A DNA stretch of 64,000 bases. Source: Janthinobacterium saanense. Its GTDB lineage: Bacteria; Pseudomonadota; Gammaproteobacteria; Burkholderiales; Burkholderiaceae_D. The stretch is taken from the NCBI RefSeq assembly GCF_014200675.1, contig NZ_JACHCI010000001.1, forward strand, positions 186,001-250,000, written 5' to 3'. Under the pieces are notes generated by a model that had not been told where the DNA came from, searched no databases, and worked only from the letters and a program-made list of their open reading frames with translations. The translations under genes were made by a program, and so were the position numbers. Below, one piece after another: positions 1-7,646 of the stretch; the stretch's first letter is position 1, and each line of letters opens with the position of its first letter.

Positions 1-8
1 TTCCATTC

Positions 9-1268
9 ATGAAACTGATGTCATCCCTGCTGGGCCTGCTCTGCGCCGGTTTGCTGTGCGCCTGCCAGCCGCAGAAAGACGCGCCCAAAGACGCGGCTGC
101 CGCTGCCCCGGCTTACCTGACGGCTGCCTATGCGCCCACCCTGAAACGCCAGCCGTCGGTGCCGGAAATGACGGCCATGGGACGCGCCATGTTTTTCGAG
201 CCCAGCCTGTCGGTGTCGGGCAAGATGTCCTGCGCCAGCTGCCATAGCCCCGAGCACGCCTATGGCCCGCCCAATGCGCTGGCGGTGCAGCTGGGCGGCC
301 CTGAATTGAAAGATGCCGGCACGCGCGCCGTGCCCTCCTTGCGCTACATCCAGAATGCACCTTCGTTCACCGAACATTTTCACGACGACGATGGCGACGA
401 CAGCGTCGACGCCGGCCCGACCGGCGGGCGCAACTGGGATGGCCGCTCGCAATCGGGCCATGAACAGGCGCTGGGACCGTTGCTGTCGGCGCGCGAGATG
501 GGCAACCCGGACGTGGCATCCGTGATCGCCAAATTGCAGCACGGACCGCTGGCGGCGCAATTCCGCAAGACCTATGGCGACGATATTTTTGCGCAGCCGG
601 AACAGGCCTTGCGCTGGGCCTTGATGTCGCTGGAAGTGTTCCAGGAAAGCCCGGCCGATTTCTACCCTTACACCAGCAAATACGACGCCTTCCTGCGCAA
701 GCAGGTGCAGCTGAACCCGCAGGAATTGCGCGGCCTGGCCCTGTTCAACGATGAAAACAAGGGCAATTGCGCCTCATGCCACATCAGCCAGCCGGCCGCA
801 GGCGGCGGCTTTCCCCAATTTACCGACTATGGCCTGCTCAACATCGGCGTGCCGCGCAACCGCAACTTGCCCGTCAATGCAGACCCGGCATATTTCGACC
901 TGGGCTTGTGTGGCCCGGACCGCAGCGACCTGAAGGAGCACAAGGAATACTGCGGCAGCTTCAAGACCCCATCGCTACGCAACGTCGCGCTGCGCAAGGT
1001 GTTCTTCCACAACGGCAGCTTCACCAGCCTGGAGCAAGTGCTGCGCTTCTACGTACAGCGCGACACTGCGCCGCAAAAATGGTATCCGAAGAACCTTGAT
1101 GGCAGCATCCACAAATACGACGACATGCCGCCCGGTATGGAAGCCAACGTCAACGTCGAAGCCCCCTTCGACCGTAAAGCTGGCCAGGCGCCAGCCTTGA
1201 ACGAAAAGGAGATTGCCGATGTGGTGGCGTTCCTGAAGACCCTGACGGATGGCTACAAGGCGCCCTGA
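9..1268 (+). CDS. Cytochrome-c peroxidase/MauG-type diheme lipoprotein
   Basis: The 419-residue product has a lipoprotein-type signal with a probable lipidated Cys19 (Leu-Cys-Ala-Cys). It carries two CxxCH heme-c motifs, CASCH near residue 75 and CASCH near residue 253, which is the diheme pattern of the bacterial cytochrome c peroxidase/MauG family. Such proteins reduce peroxides or carry out radical oxidations in the periplasm, fed by small c-type cytochromes. Length is typical or slightly long for the family. Substrate is unknown. The next gene starts 160 bases on and has its own promoter, so this looks like the last gene of its unit. The start is the first ATG in the window, and upstream sequence is missing. 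Confidence 0.85.
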   Translation: MKLMSSLLGLLCAGLLCACQPQKDAPKDAAAAAPAYLTAAYAPTLKRQPSVPEMTAMGRAMFFEPSLSVSGKMSCASCHSPEHAYGPPNALAVQLGGPELKDAGTRAVPSLRYIQNAPSFTEHFHDDDGDDSVDAGPTGGRNWDGRSQSGHEQALGPLLSAREMGNPDVASVIAKLQHGPLAAQFRKTYGDDIFAQPEQALRWALMSLEVFQESPADFYPYTSKYDAFLRKQVQLNPQELRGLALFNDENKGNCASCHISQPAAGGGFPQFTDYGLLNIGVPRNRNLPVNADPAYFDLGLCGPDRSDLKEHKEYCGSFKTPSLRNVALRKVFFHNGSFTSLEQVLRFYVQRDTAPQKWYPKNLDGSIHKYDDMPPGMEANVNVEAPFDRKAGQAPALNEKEIADVVAFLKTLTDGYKAP

Positions 1269-1312
1269 ATTGGCTAGGCTCTATTTTCCTGACGCATTGC
1301 CAGGCAAAGGAA

Positions 1313-1332
1313 CGGGGCATGGCATCGCCCCG
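1313..1332 (+). terminator. Possible weak terminator hairpin
   Basis: A 6-bp GC stem (CGGGGC/GCCCCG) with an 8-base loop lies 45 bases after the peroxidase stop. There is no real T-tract after it, so intrinsic termination here is uncertain. Confidence 0.3.
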
Positions 1333-1391
1333 GTTTCCACTGGGGCATTCGTGATGATGGAGAGACGTCCCGCACAGCGTTATTTTTGTGC

Positions 1392-1420
1392 TTGACTAGC
1401 TACCTACTAGAAGGTAGAGT
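1392..1420 (+). promoter_or_regulatory. Promoter with embedded TetR operator
   Basis: A TTGACT -35 (1392-1397) and TAGAGT -10 (1415-1420) are 17 bp apart. An inverted repeat CTACCT-N6-AGGTAG (1400-1417) fills the spacer. The same element recurs at 2051-2068 before the next gene. Position between -35 and -10 fits direct repression by the TetR protein encoded immediately downstream. The predicted transcription start is within a base or two of the ATG at 1428, so the mRNA may be leaderless. Confidence 0.65.
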
Positions 1421-1427
1421 TCTGAGC

Positions 1428-2006
1428 ATGAACAGTCCGCTCAATACTTCTGAAAAAATCCTGCAGTGCGCGCAAACGCTGGTGATTGCGGGCGGTTATA
1501 ACGGCTTCAGCTATGCCGACATAGCGAAAGTCATTGGTATTCGCAATGCCAGCATTCACCATCATTTTGCCAGCAAGGCCATGCTGGTGCAGTCGCTGGT
1601 GCAGCAATATCGCGAGTCCGCCAGGATCGGGATTGCACATCTGGAAAGCAGCATTGCTGACCCGATGGCGCAGCTGCGCGCCTACGTAGGATATTGGGAA
1701 AAGTGCATCGCCGATCCCGCTTCCTCGTTCTGCGTGTGCGCCATGCTGGCAGCGGAAATGCCGATACTGCCCGCAGAAATCGCGCTGGAGGTCAAGACGC
1801 ACTTCAGGATGTTGTCTGGCTGGCTGGCCTCTGTGCTGGAGCGCGGTAAACAACAGGGCGTTATCCGCCTGCACGGGGCGCCGCAGGTGGAGGCGGAAAT
1901 ATGCATGGCGACGGTGTATGGCGCCATGCTGTCGGCCCGCGCCTGCGAAGACGCGGCCATGTTTGGCCTGATCGTCCATCCGATGCTGGCACGTTTCGTG
2001 GTTTGA
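1428..2006 (+). CDS. TetR/AcrR family transcriptional regulator
   Basis: A 192-residue protein with an N-terminal TetR helix-turn-helix (residues about 10-55, with the FSYADIAKVIGIRNASIHHHF stretch typical of the recognition helix) and a C-terminal ligand-binding region containing several Cys residues (CVCAML). The ATG at 1428 was chosen over an in-frame codon at 1386 because the promoter and operator lie between them. No clear Shine-Dalgarno is present. A palindromic element is shared by its own promoter and by the following membrane-protein gene, so it probably represses both. The ligand cannot be told from sequence. Confidence 0.88.
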   Translation: MNSPLNTSEKILQCAQTLVIAGGYNGFSYADIAKVIGIRNASIHHHFASKAMLVQSLVQQYRESARIGIAHLESSIADPMAQLRAYVGYWEKCIADPASSFCVCAMLAAEMPILPAEIALEVKTHFRMLSGWLASVLERGKQQGVIRLHGAPQVEAEICMATVYGAMLSARACEDAAMFGLIVHPMLARFVV

Positions 2007-2050
2007 GGCTGAGGGAGCAATGATCCACACCTCAAGTTTGCTCTTAAGGC

Positions 2051-2071
2051 CTACCTACTAATAGGTATATT
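2051..2071 (+). promoter_or_regulatory. Second TetR operator and -10 element
   Basis: CTACCTACTAATAGGTAT (2051-2068) matches the operator at 1400-1417 at 15 of 18 positions and contains the inverted repeat TACCTA-N4-TAGGTA. It overlaps a TATATT -10 (2066-2071). It lies 70 bases before the start of the membrane-protein gene, so this gene is a likely direct target of the upstream TetR protein. Confidence 0.6.
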
Positions 2072-2140
2072 CAGGAATCGTTCTCCCTGGGAGCAGGATT
2101 CCTCTTGTCTGGCACTTACTTTTGAATAAAGGAAAACACC

Positions 2141-2638
2141 ATGTTTGGCATCTCTCATCTGGGCTGGATTCATACGCTGGGCAGCTTGCCTGCGATTCCC
2201 TTGGTCGTGTACATGTTTGCGCGCTACGGACGCATCACGCCGCGCTCCACGCCCGGTGCCGTGTATTTTGTGTCGATGCTGGTGGGGGCCGTTACCGTGT
2301 TCCTGGTGGCGCATCAGCCGGTCAGCTATGTCATTGCGCTGGCCACCCTGGCGTTCCTGCTGGCGGGCTATGGCGTCGGGCGACTGCCAGGACTGGGACG
2401 TGCAGCACGCTACCTGGAAACCATATTCCTGACGATCACGGCATTCCTGTTGATGGTGCCGACCGTCACTGAAACCCTGCGCCGCGTGCCTGATGGGCAC
2501 CCGTTTGTCTCCGATCTGAAATCGCCGCTGTTGCTGGGATTCCAGGCGGGCCTGCTGGCGCTGCTGGTGCTCGGCTTGAGCGCCCAGATGCTTTATCTGC
2601 GCAAGCAGGGCAAGGCTGCGGCGGCCGGGGCAAGATGA
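2141..2638 (+). CDS. Small four-helix membrane protein, TetR target
   Basis: A 165-residue hydrophobic protein with about four predicted transmembrane segments (roughly residues 10-27, 42-62, 66-90 and 130-152) and a basic C-terminus. I do not recognise the family with certainty. It resembles small uncharacterised inner-membrane proteins and has no catalytic motif I can see. The gene has its own promoter carrying the same palindrome as the tetR promoter, so it probably is the regulated output of that repressor. The ATG at 2141 follows an AAAGGA ribosome-binding site. Confidence 0.7.
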   Translation: MFGISHLGWIHTLGSLPAIPLVVYMFARYGRITPRSTPGAVYFVSMLVGAVTVFLVAHQPVSYVIALATLAFLLAGYGVGRLPGLGRAARYLETIFLTITAFLLMVPTVTETLRRVPDGHPFVSDLKSPLLLGFQAGLLALLVLGLSAQMLYLRKQGKAAAAGAR

Positions 2639-2687
2639 CGCGCTTAACTGGAGATCAGGGATGGCGGGCGCCGTGAATTCGGGCACG

Positions 2688-3176
2688 TCACCGATCAAGG
2701 TCGAGATTTTGTTGCCTGGATGCCGGGTCTTCTGGCAAGTCGTCGGTTGATAAAGCCTTCAGTCCGAGGAATTCGGCAAACTTTCTCAGGCCGGCATCCT
2801 CGGAGTAAATCGTAGTTGCTCTATTGCATTTTGCGATAGCGACAATCTGGTGATCAAATTTGATCTTTTGCCATGCTGCATCGGGCTGGGCGGCCTTCTT
2901 GTCGCGGGAGCGTATGGCATCGGCTATACTGATGGAGCATTCCAGCGCTGCCTTTTCGTCGAAAGAAGCAATAATAAATGCAGATTTTCCCTTGAAATTG
3001 GCAAGCACATCGGGGTCTGCCTTGACATAAAATTCAGACAATGCCGGAGTCGGGATGAGGATTTTAGTTTTCGTCTTTTGCAATGATGCTATCAAATAAT
3101 CCAATTTTTCACGTTGGCTATCGGGTGTTCTGGCATCCAGAAGCTTGATGAGTATTCCTGCATCAAAGAGCACCAT
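2688..3176 (-). CDS. PIN-domain ribonuclease (VapC-like toxin candidate)
   Basis: A 162-residue PIN-fold protein. Acidic residues typical of the metal-binding centre are visible: Asp5 in LFDAG, Glu48 in ALSEF, Asp108 in FDHQIVAIA and Asp127 in SEDAGL. PIN proteins are Mg-dependent RNases, and many are toxins. The ATG at 3176 overlaps the upstream stop as TGATG, which implies translational coupling. A TTG one codon earlier (3179) is less likely. The usual small VapB antitoxin is absent, and the partner is a 244-residue protein. Composition is unlike the neighbours: the 60 bases from 2821 contain only 24 G/C, which suggests horizontal acquisition. Confidence 0.85.
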   Translation of the reverse strand: MVLFDAGILIKLLDARTPDSQREKLDYLIASLQKTKTKILIPTPALSEFYVKADPDVLANFKGKSAFIIASFDEKAALECSISIADAIRSRDKKAAQPDAAWQKIKFDHQIVAIAKCNRATTIYSEDAGLRKFAEFLGLKALSTDDLPEDPASRQQNLDLDR

Positions 3177-3910
3177 CAATCTGATCCTCGTATCTGAAGA
3201 TGTTCCTTGATGGGATCATCGAGTTCGCTCCAGCCATTGCCTTTGGTATTGCGCGCAGCGTTCACTATGTCGGCTATGGGCTTTTCATCCAGAGGCTCCC
3301 AGCCGGTAATCTTGAATTTCTCCAAGGTCCAGGCGCCATTTTCACCACGTAGCCAATCACCCTGCCCGGTGACCCTGATGGGGCTCGCAAGATATTCTTT
3401 GACAAGTTCGCGGGCCATGTCGCTATTTGCCTCGCACTTATGGATGGTGCCATCCAGGTCCTTGAGCCATACCGGTACCGTGTTGTCCTTGCCGCCGATA
3501 CGAATGACCACGCCGTCAAGAACGCTTGCCTCTTTGACGCGATAGGTTTTTTGAAGCGGAGTATTCCTGCCAGGAAACGCCAGAATCACCACACCCTGCG
3601 GGTGCTTGATGTCGGCGATTGCCTGGTCAGACTTCAGCATGTCATTGAGATTTTGATAGGCTCTTTGCAGCTCCTCTGGTGCGGCGGCATCGTGCACCAG
3701 CCGCAAGCGTGACTTAACCGTTTCCGCTGCGGATGCTTCCACCACGGTTTCCAGGACGGTGCTTCCTGAGTGCAGGCCTTTGAAATGTACACACGGCTCG
3801 CTGCCATACAATGCAGCCAGCTGGCCCATATACTCGGCGAGCCGGGACATTGGAATGGTCTCGGGTTTGAATATGTCTATACGAAATTCGAGTGCTTGAG
3901 ATGTTTCCAT
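3176..3910 (-). CDS. Uncharacterised 244-aa partner of the PIN protein
   Basis: A soluble protein with no signal peptide or membrane helix that I cannot assign to a named family. The N-terminal half (residues about 1-110) looks alpha/beta with a conserved-looking MSRLAEYMGQLAALYG helix. Residues about 130-215 look beta-rich, ending in a WLRGENGAW-type strand pair that could form a small barrel, which is inference only. It ends in TGATG, fused to the PIN gene start, so the two are co-translated. It lies behind a LexA-regulated promoter. It could be an antitoxin, a nucleic-acid-binding guide or a sensor for the PIN nuclease. No canonical VapB DNA-binding domain (AbrB, ribbon-helix-helix or HTH) is evident. 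Confidence 0.7.
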   Translation of the reverse strand: METSQALEFRIDIFKPETIPMSRLAEYMGQLAALYGSEPCVHFKGLHSGSTVLETVVEASAAETVKSRLRLVHDAAAPEELQRAYQNLNDMLKSDQAIADIKHPQGVVILAFPGRNTPLQKTYRVKEASVLDGVVIRIGGKDNTVPVWLKDLDGTIHKCEANSDMARELVKEYLASPIRVTGQGDWLRGENGAWTLEKFKITGWEPLDEKPIADIVNAARNTKGNGWSELDDPIKEHLQIRGSD

Positions 3911-4012
3911 GGCGCTACCATACTACAGCTAGGAAATTCAGGAAATCGGGCGCTGAGGATTGCAGAATTATTTTGAGGAGTTGTTGTCAAATAACAAGCC
4001 GACTAAAGAACT

Positions 4013-4032
4013 AACTGTATTTTTATACAGTA
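4013..4032. promoter_or_regulatory. LexA (SOS) box
   Basis: The core is CTGT-N8-ACAG with an AT-only spacer (4015-4030), flanked by AA and TA as in strong proteobacterial LexA sites. It lies about 105 bases upstream of the 244-residue gene, with no other start site facing away from it. It overlaps the -10 region of a leftward promoter. Confidence 0.8.
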
Positions 4033-4056
4033 TCGGCGATGATCGTGAAATGTCAA
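4027..4056 (-). promoter_or_regulatory. Leftward sigma70 promoter for the PIN module
   Basis: On the minus strand there is a perfect TTGACA -35 (4056-4051) and an 18-bp spacer to TACTGT (4032-4027), which lies inside the LexA box. Bound LexA would block it, so the PIN operon is expected to be induced by DNA damage. Confidence 0.6.
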
Positions 4057-4108
4057 TGCATAGTCCATAGCAATTCTTGCACTCCTTGACCCGTCTGACA
4101 GCTGGCCC

Positions 4109-4136
4109 AAAAAGGGTTTACATCCCTGTAAACCCT
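4109..4136 (-). terminator. Terminator after dsbG
   Basis: A 10-bp stem AGGGTTTACA/TGTAAACCCT with a 4-base loop (4113-4136) is followed on the minus strand by a run of five T. It lies 20 bases after the dsbG stop. It is nearly identical to the terminator after tRNA-Thr at 9649-9674. Confidence 0.75.
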
Positions 4137-4162
4137 ACAATAACCTTGTTGCCGGCTACCGG
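4109..4162. repeat. Left copy of tRNA-Thr 3'-end/terminator repeat
   Basis: This 54-bp stretch matches 9646-9699 in the same orientation at 42 of 54 positions by hand count, without gaps. The right copy contains the last 16 bases of tRNA-Thr plus its terminator. Here the tRNA-like part overlaps the 3' end of dsbG. It could be a degraded attachment-site copy left by integration of the dsb/two-component cassette. Confidence 0.5.
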
Positions 4163-4929
4163 CCTGGCGTGCCGAGAATCACGTTCAGCGCTGCCGCGCT
4201 TGGCGCGCCTTGTGCTGTTTGCATGATGCCGTCCGGGTCTTTGTAAAAAATGGTGGGTGTGGCGAAGAAGCCCAGTTCCTGCATCAATTTTTTGTTGCCG
4301 TCGAGCTTGGCGCGGATATCTGCTGGAATCGCCGCCATGGCTTGAATGCCGCCACTGGCATGCTGCTTTTCGTGTTGCGTCAGGGCAGCTGGTGGATCTT
4401 GGGCGCCCAGGAGCGCGGCGGCTTTGCCAGCGCTGCTGTCCTTGATGATGCCGACCATGATGTGGCGTATCTGTACCTTGCCGGCGTCGACCCAGGGGCG
4501 GGCGTCATTCCAGAATTTATTGCAATACGTGCAATTCGGATCGGTAAAGGTATACACGATGCGTTGCGCCCCCTGGCTGCCGTCGGCAATCCAGCTGCTC
4601 TGTTCCAGTTTGCTCCAGGTTTTCGCTGTCATCGGTTTGCTGATCAGCTTTTTCAAGGGGGCTGCGGTGAGATCTGCGCCCTTGGCATCGAGCATGGTGC
4701 CGACTATCGCCTGTTTGCCATCCGGCGTCAGATAAATACCGATCGGTTTATGTTGCAGGATGCCGGCATAGCCCTGCATTCCGCCTGGCGCATCAAAGCG
4801 TCCCATAATCTCGACACCTTGTGTTTGTAGCGCCTTGATGGGTGCCGGCCAGTTGCTTGCGGGGGCGGCCATGGCGGTAGCAATTGCCGCATACATTGCA
4901 GTGGCTAGCAGAAATGAGTGTTTGCGCAT
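4156..4929 (-). CDS. dsbG: Thiol:disulfide interchange protein DsbG
   Basis: A 257-residue periplasmic protein with a cleavable signal (cut near AMA-AP, residue 22), an N-terminal DsbC/DsbG dimerisation region and a C-terminal thioredoxin fold. The active site is CTYC (Cys133-Cys136) within FTDPNCTYC, and a cis-proline loop ATPT lies near residue 230. DsbG reduces sulfenylated or misoxidised cysteines in exported proteins and is kept reduced by DsbD. It is the last gene of a dsbD-dsbE-dsbG operon, 7 bases after the previous stop. A terminator follows. Confidence 0.88.
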   Translation of the reverse strand: MRKHSFLLATAMYAAIATAMAAPASNWPAPIKALQTQGVEIMGRFDAPGGMQGYAGILQHKPIGIYLTPDGKQAIVGTMLDAKGADLTAAPLKKLISKPMTAKTWSKLEQSSWIADGSQGAQRIVYTFTDPNCTYCNKFWNDARPWVDAGKVQIRHIMVGIIKDSSAGKAAALLGAQDPPAALTQHEKQHASGGIQAMAAIPADIRAKLDGNKKLMQELGFFATPTIFYKDPDGIMQTAQGAPSAAALNVILGTPGR

Positions 4930-4936
4930 CTGTGAT

Positions 4937-5788
4937 TTACTCCTGGTTTTTCAAAGTGACGTTGGCTTGTTTGGCAGGCTCATGTAGCTGCCCTAATTTG
5001 TCGGCGAGCGACGCTGCCGAGAGTTCGCCGATATGGGTGGCGCGCAGCTGGCCGCTGGCGTCATAGAACAAGGTGGTCGGCAAGGCCATCGAACCGACCG
5101 CCTTGCCTAGCGCTGTGTTGCGGTCAAGCACCACATTGGACAGGTTGATGCCGTTTCCGCTCAAATAATCCTGGACGATGTCCTGCTTTTCACCCTGATT
5201 GACAAAGACAAAGGCGATGTCGCCCTGTGCTTTCTGGGCCTGCGCCAGCAGCGGCATTTCACGCCGGCACGGTGGACACCAGCTGGCCCACAGATTGACC
5301 ACCAGCGGCTTGCCGTCCGCCAGACGGGCAAGTCCGGTTGGTTCGCCGGCCAGGGTCGTCAGTGCCGTGGCCGGCAATGCCGCTGGCCCGTTTTTGATCG
5401 TCAGACTGGCGCCGGACAACACACCATAGGCCAGCACTCCTGAGGCCAGCGCCAGGCCCAGCGGCTTGCAGCTTGCCGGAATCCGCCAGCCATGCCAGGC
5501 CGCCACCAGCAGCGCGGCCCCGATGCCTGCCCAGGGCGTGTAGCCACCGTCGCGGATATCGAGCATGGCCCATGGTGTTGCCCGGTAGAGATCGAGCCAC
5601 GTCACCACAAAGGCCAGGCGCGCCGTGAGCAGTGCCGCGATCAGCATGTCGGACAGGATGTGTCCGACGCCCCGGGTTTTCTGGCGCCGTCCGATGAGGT
5701 GGCTGACACTGAACGCCACTGCTACGGCCGCCATCAGCATGGCCAGCTGCACGGGCAGCACCAGCGGTCCTATGTTTACTGTGAGCAT
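4937..5788 (-). CDS. TlpA/DsbE-like thioredoxin with membrane N-domain
   Basis: A 283-residue protein in two parts. Residues 1-130 carry about four transmembrane helices, with an aR-x-afv and DGGYTPWAG pattern that recalls the core of prolipoprotein diacylglyceryl transferase (Lgt). Residues 135-283 form a periplasmic TlpA/ResA/DsbE-type thioredoxin domain with WCPPC (Cys171, Cys174) and a LPTT cis-Pro loop. It probably relays electrons from DsbD to periplasmic targets. It corresponds in position to the second gene of the P. aeruginosa dsbDEG operon. It lies two bases after dsbD, so translation is coupled. The Lgt resemblance is by eye and unlikely to imply acyltransferase activity. Confidence 0.8.
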   Translation of the reverse strand: MLTVNIGPLVLPVQLAMLMAAVAVAFSVSHLIGRRQKTRGVGHILSDMLIAALLTARLAFVVTWLDLYRATPWAMLDIRDGGYTPWAGIGAALLVAAWHGWRIPASCKPLGLALASGVLAYGVLSGASLTIKNGPAALPATALTTLAGEPTGLARLADGKPLVVNLWASWCPPCRREMPLLAQAQKAQGDIAFVFVNQGEKQDIVQDYLSGNGINLSNVVLDRNTALGKAVGSMALPTTLFYDASGQLRATHIGELSAASLADKLGQLHEPAKQANVTLKNQE

Positions 5789-5790
5789 GA

Positions 5791-7539
5791 TCAGGCTTTG
5801 TCCTGCGCGCGTTTGAGGCGCGCCAGGAATTCGCCGGCGCTCAGTTCACCGATGATGCGTTCGGCGCGATGTTCCTTGCCGTCCGGACCGATCAACAGGA
5901 TGGTCGGCGCGCCAAACGCCTGGTATGCGCGCAGCATCGCGACGTCATCGGCAGTGTTGGCCGTGATGTCGGGCCGCAGCAAGCGCATGCCGCCCAGGGC
6001 CTGCTGCACCTGCGGATCGGAAAACACATCGCGTTCTATCGCTTTGCAGGAGACGCACCAGTCAGCGTAAAAATCGACCAGTGTCCACTGTCCGTGGCGG
6101 CCCGCCTCGGCGATGCCGTCAGCGAGTTGCTGCGGCGACTTGACGGTGGCAAAGCGCTGCATGAAGTCCGGTGTATCGCTGGCGTTCGCGGTGGCGCTGG
6201 CGCGGGAGGCAAACGCCAGTGGTTGCAGCGGGTCGTGTCCGCCGGCGGCTGCGCCCAGGACCATCATGCCGCCCCAAATGCCGATGAGTAATGCGATGCA
6301 GCGCAACAGCAAGCGGCCGCCACCGAGAACGAACTGCTGCGCCAGGGTGGACAGACTCAATGCGCATGACAGCAGCAAAGCCCCCCACAGTGCCAAGGCT
6401 AGGGAAGCTGGCAATACGCGGGCGACGAACAGTATGGCCATGGCCAGCAGGATGAAGCCAAAGCAGGCCTTGACGCGGTTCATCCAGTTGCCCGGTCGTG
6501 GCAGGAGTCTCGCGCCAACCGTGCCTACCAGCAGCAGGGGCACCCCCATGCCCAGACCCATGAACAGCAAGGCCAGGCCGCCGACCAGGACATTGCCTGT
6601 GTCGCCGATGTAGAGCAGGGCGCCGGCCAGCGGAGCCGTCATGCAGGGACCCACCAGCAGCGCCGACAGCACCCCCATCGCGGCGGCGCCGAGCACGGTG
6701 CCGCCACGCTGGCCCTGGCTGGCCTGGTCCAGCCGGTTGCGCAGGAATGCTGGCAGTTGCAGCTCGTAAAAACCAAACATTGCCATTGCCAGCGCGACAA
6801 ATATCGCGCCAAACACGCCAAGCACCCATGGGTTTTGCAGCATCGCCTGCAGATTGGCGCCAGCCAGTGCCGCAGCTGCGCCAAACACGGCATAGGTCAA
6901 GGCCATCGGCAGCACAAAGGCCAGCGACAGGATAAAGCCGCGCCTGGGGCCGGCGCCGCTGCCGGCAATCAGGCTGGACAAGATGGGTATCATCGGCAGC
7001 ACGCAAGGCGTAAACGTCATCAGCAAGCCCAGGCCGAAGAACACCAGCAGCATCCAGGCCAGGCTGGACTGTGACAATCGATCTGCCATGCTCTGGTCCT
7101 CGCCGCGCACATCGCTTGATGCATCTGATGCCGCGTGCAAGGCGATGGTCTGGCTTTGTGGCGGATAGCACAGGCCGGCGTCAGCGCAGCCTTGCCAGCC
7201 CACCGTCAAGGTACGGGCGCCAGCGGCGTTGACGATCAGCTCGACGCTGTCGTGGTATACCTCGCTTTCGCCGAAGAAATCATCGGTCTTCATCGTCCCG
7301 GCGGGATAGACCATCTGCAAGGCGCTGTCGGCAGGCTCCGCTGCTACCGTCAATTGTTTGCGATACAGGTAATACCCCTCGCTGATATGCCAGCTCAGGC
7401 GAACCCGCCCCTGATCCTCCTGAGTCGCGCTGAACTTGAACGCCTGCTCAGGGGGTAAAAAATTGTGCTCGGCATGGGCGGGCATCGCCAGCAGCAGGGG
7501 CAATAAAAATACCCATAGGTAGCGCAAAATACGTGACAT
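5791..7539 (-). CDS. dsbD: Thiol:disulfide interchange protein DsbD
   Basis: A 582-residue electron conduit across the inner membrane. It has a signal peptide (MPAHA cleavage), a periplasmic N-domain with the Cys pair GCADAGLC, and eight transmembrane helices with the redox cysteines FTPCVLP and GPCMTAP. The C-terminal thioredoxin domain has WCVSC. It passes electrons from cytoplasmic thioredoxin to DsbG/TlpA-like partners. The ATG at 7539 was preferred to an upstream in-frame codon at 7635 because it begins the signal peptide and has CGGAGC ahead. It is first in a dsbD-dsbE-dsbG operon, divergent from a response regulator whose predicted box lies between them. Confidence 0.9.
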   Translation of the reverse strand: MSRILRYLWVFLLPLLLAMPAHAEHNFLPPEQAFKFSATQEDQGRVRLSWHISEGYYLYRKQLTVAAEPADSALQMVYPAGTMKTDDFFGESEVYHDSVELIVNAAGARTLTVGWQGCADAGLCYPPQSQTIALHAASDASSDVRGEDQSMADRLSQSSLAWMLLVFFGLGLLMTFTPCVLPMIPILSSLIAGSGAGPRRGFILSLAFVLPMALTYAVFGAAAALAGANLQAMLQNPWVLGVFGAIFVALAMAMFGFYELQLPAFLRNRLDQASQGQRGGTVLGAAAMGVLSALLVGPCMTAPLAGALLYIGDTGNVLVGGLALLFMGLGMGVPLLLVGTVGARLLPRPGNWMNRVKACFGFILLAMAILFVARVLPASLALALWGALLLSCALSLSTLAQQFVLGGGRLLLRCIALLIGIWGGMMVLGAAAGGHDPLQPLAFASRASATANASDTPDFMQRFATVKSPQQLADGIAEAGRHGQWTLVDFYADWCVSCKAIERDVFSDPQVQQALGGMRLLRPDITANTADDVAMLRAYQAFGAPTILLIGPDGKEHRAERIIGELSAGEFLARLKRAQDKA

Positions 7540-7582
7540 GGACAGCTCCGAATAAGACAGGTTCCCATGCTGTTCCATGCAG

Positions 7583-7610
7583 GTTAAGGCTATGTTAACA
7601 ATGCGATAAT
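7583..7610 (+). promoter_or_regulatory. PmrA/QseB-type direct repeat and -10
   Basis: GTTAAG (7583-7588) and GTTAAC (7594-7599) are separated by 5 bases, the spacing of OmpR-subfamily boxes of the PmrA/QseB type (nTTAAn-N5-nTTAAn). A GATAAT -10 (7605-7610) lies 6 bases on, toward the response-regulator gene. It sits between dsbD and that gene and could control both. Confidence 0.55.
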
Positions 7611-7646
7611 CTACGACTGAAATAATGGCCGGCATGGAGGAACACG

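Noticed and set aside
2688-3179. TTG at 3179 as the PIN gene start
   Set aside because: The next codon is ATG and overlaps the upstream stop as TGATG, a common coupling form.
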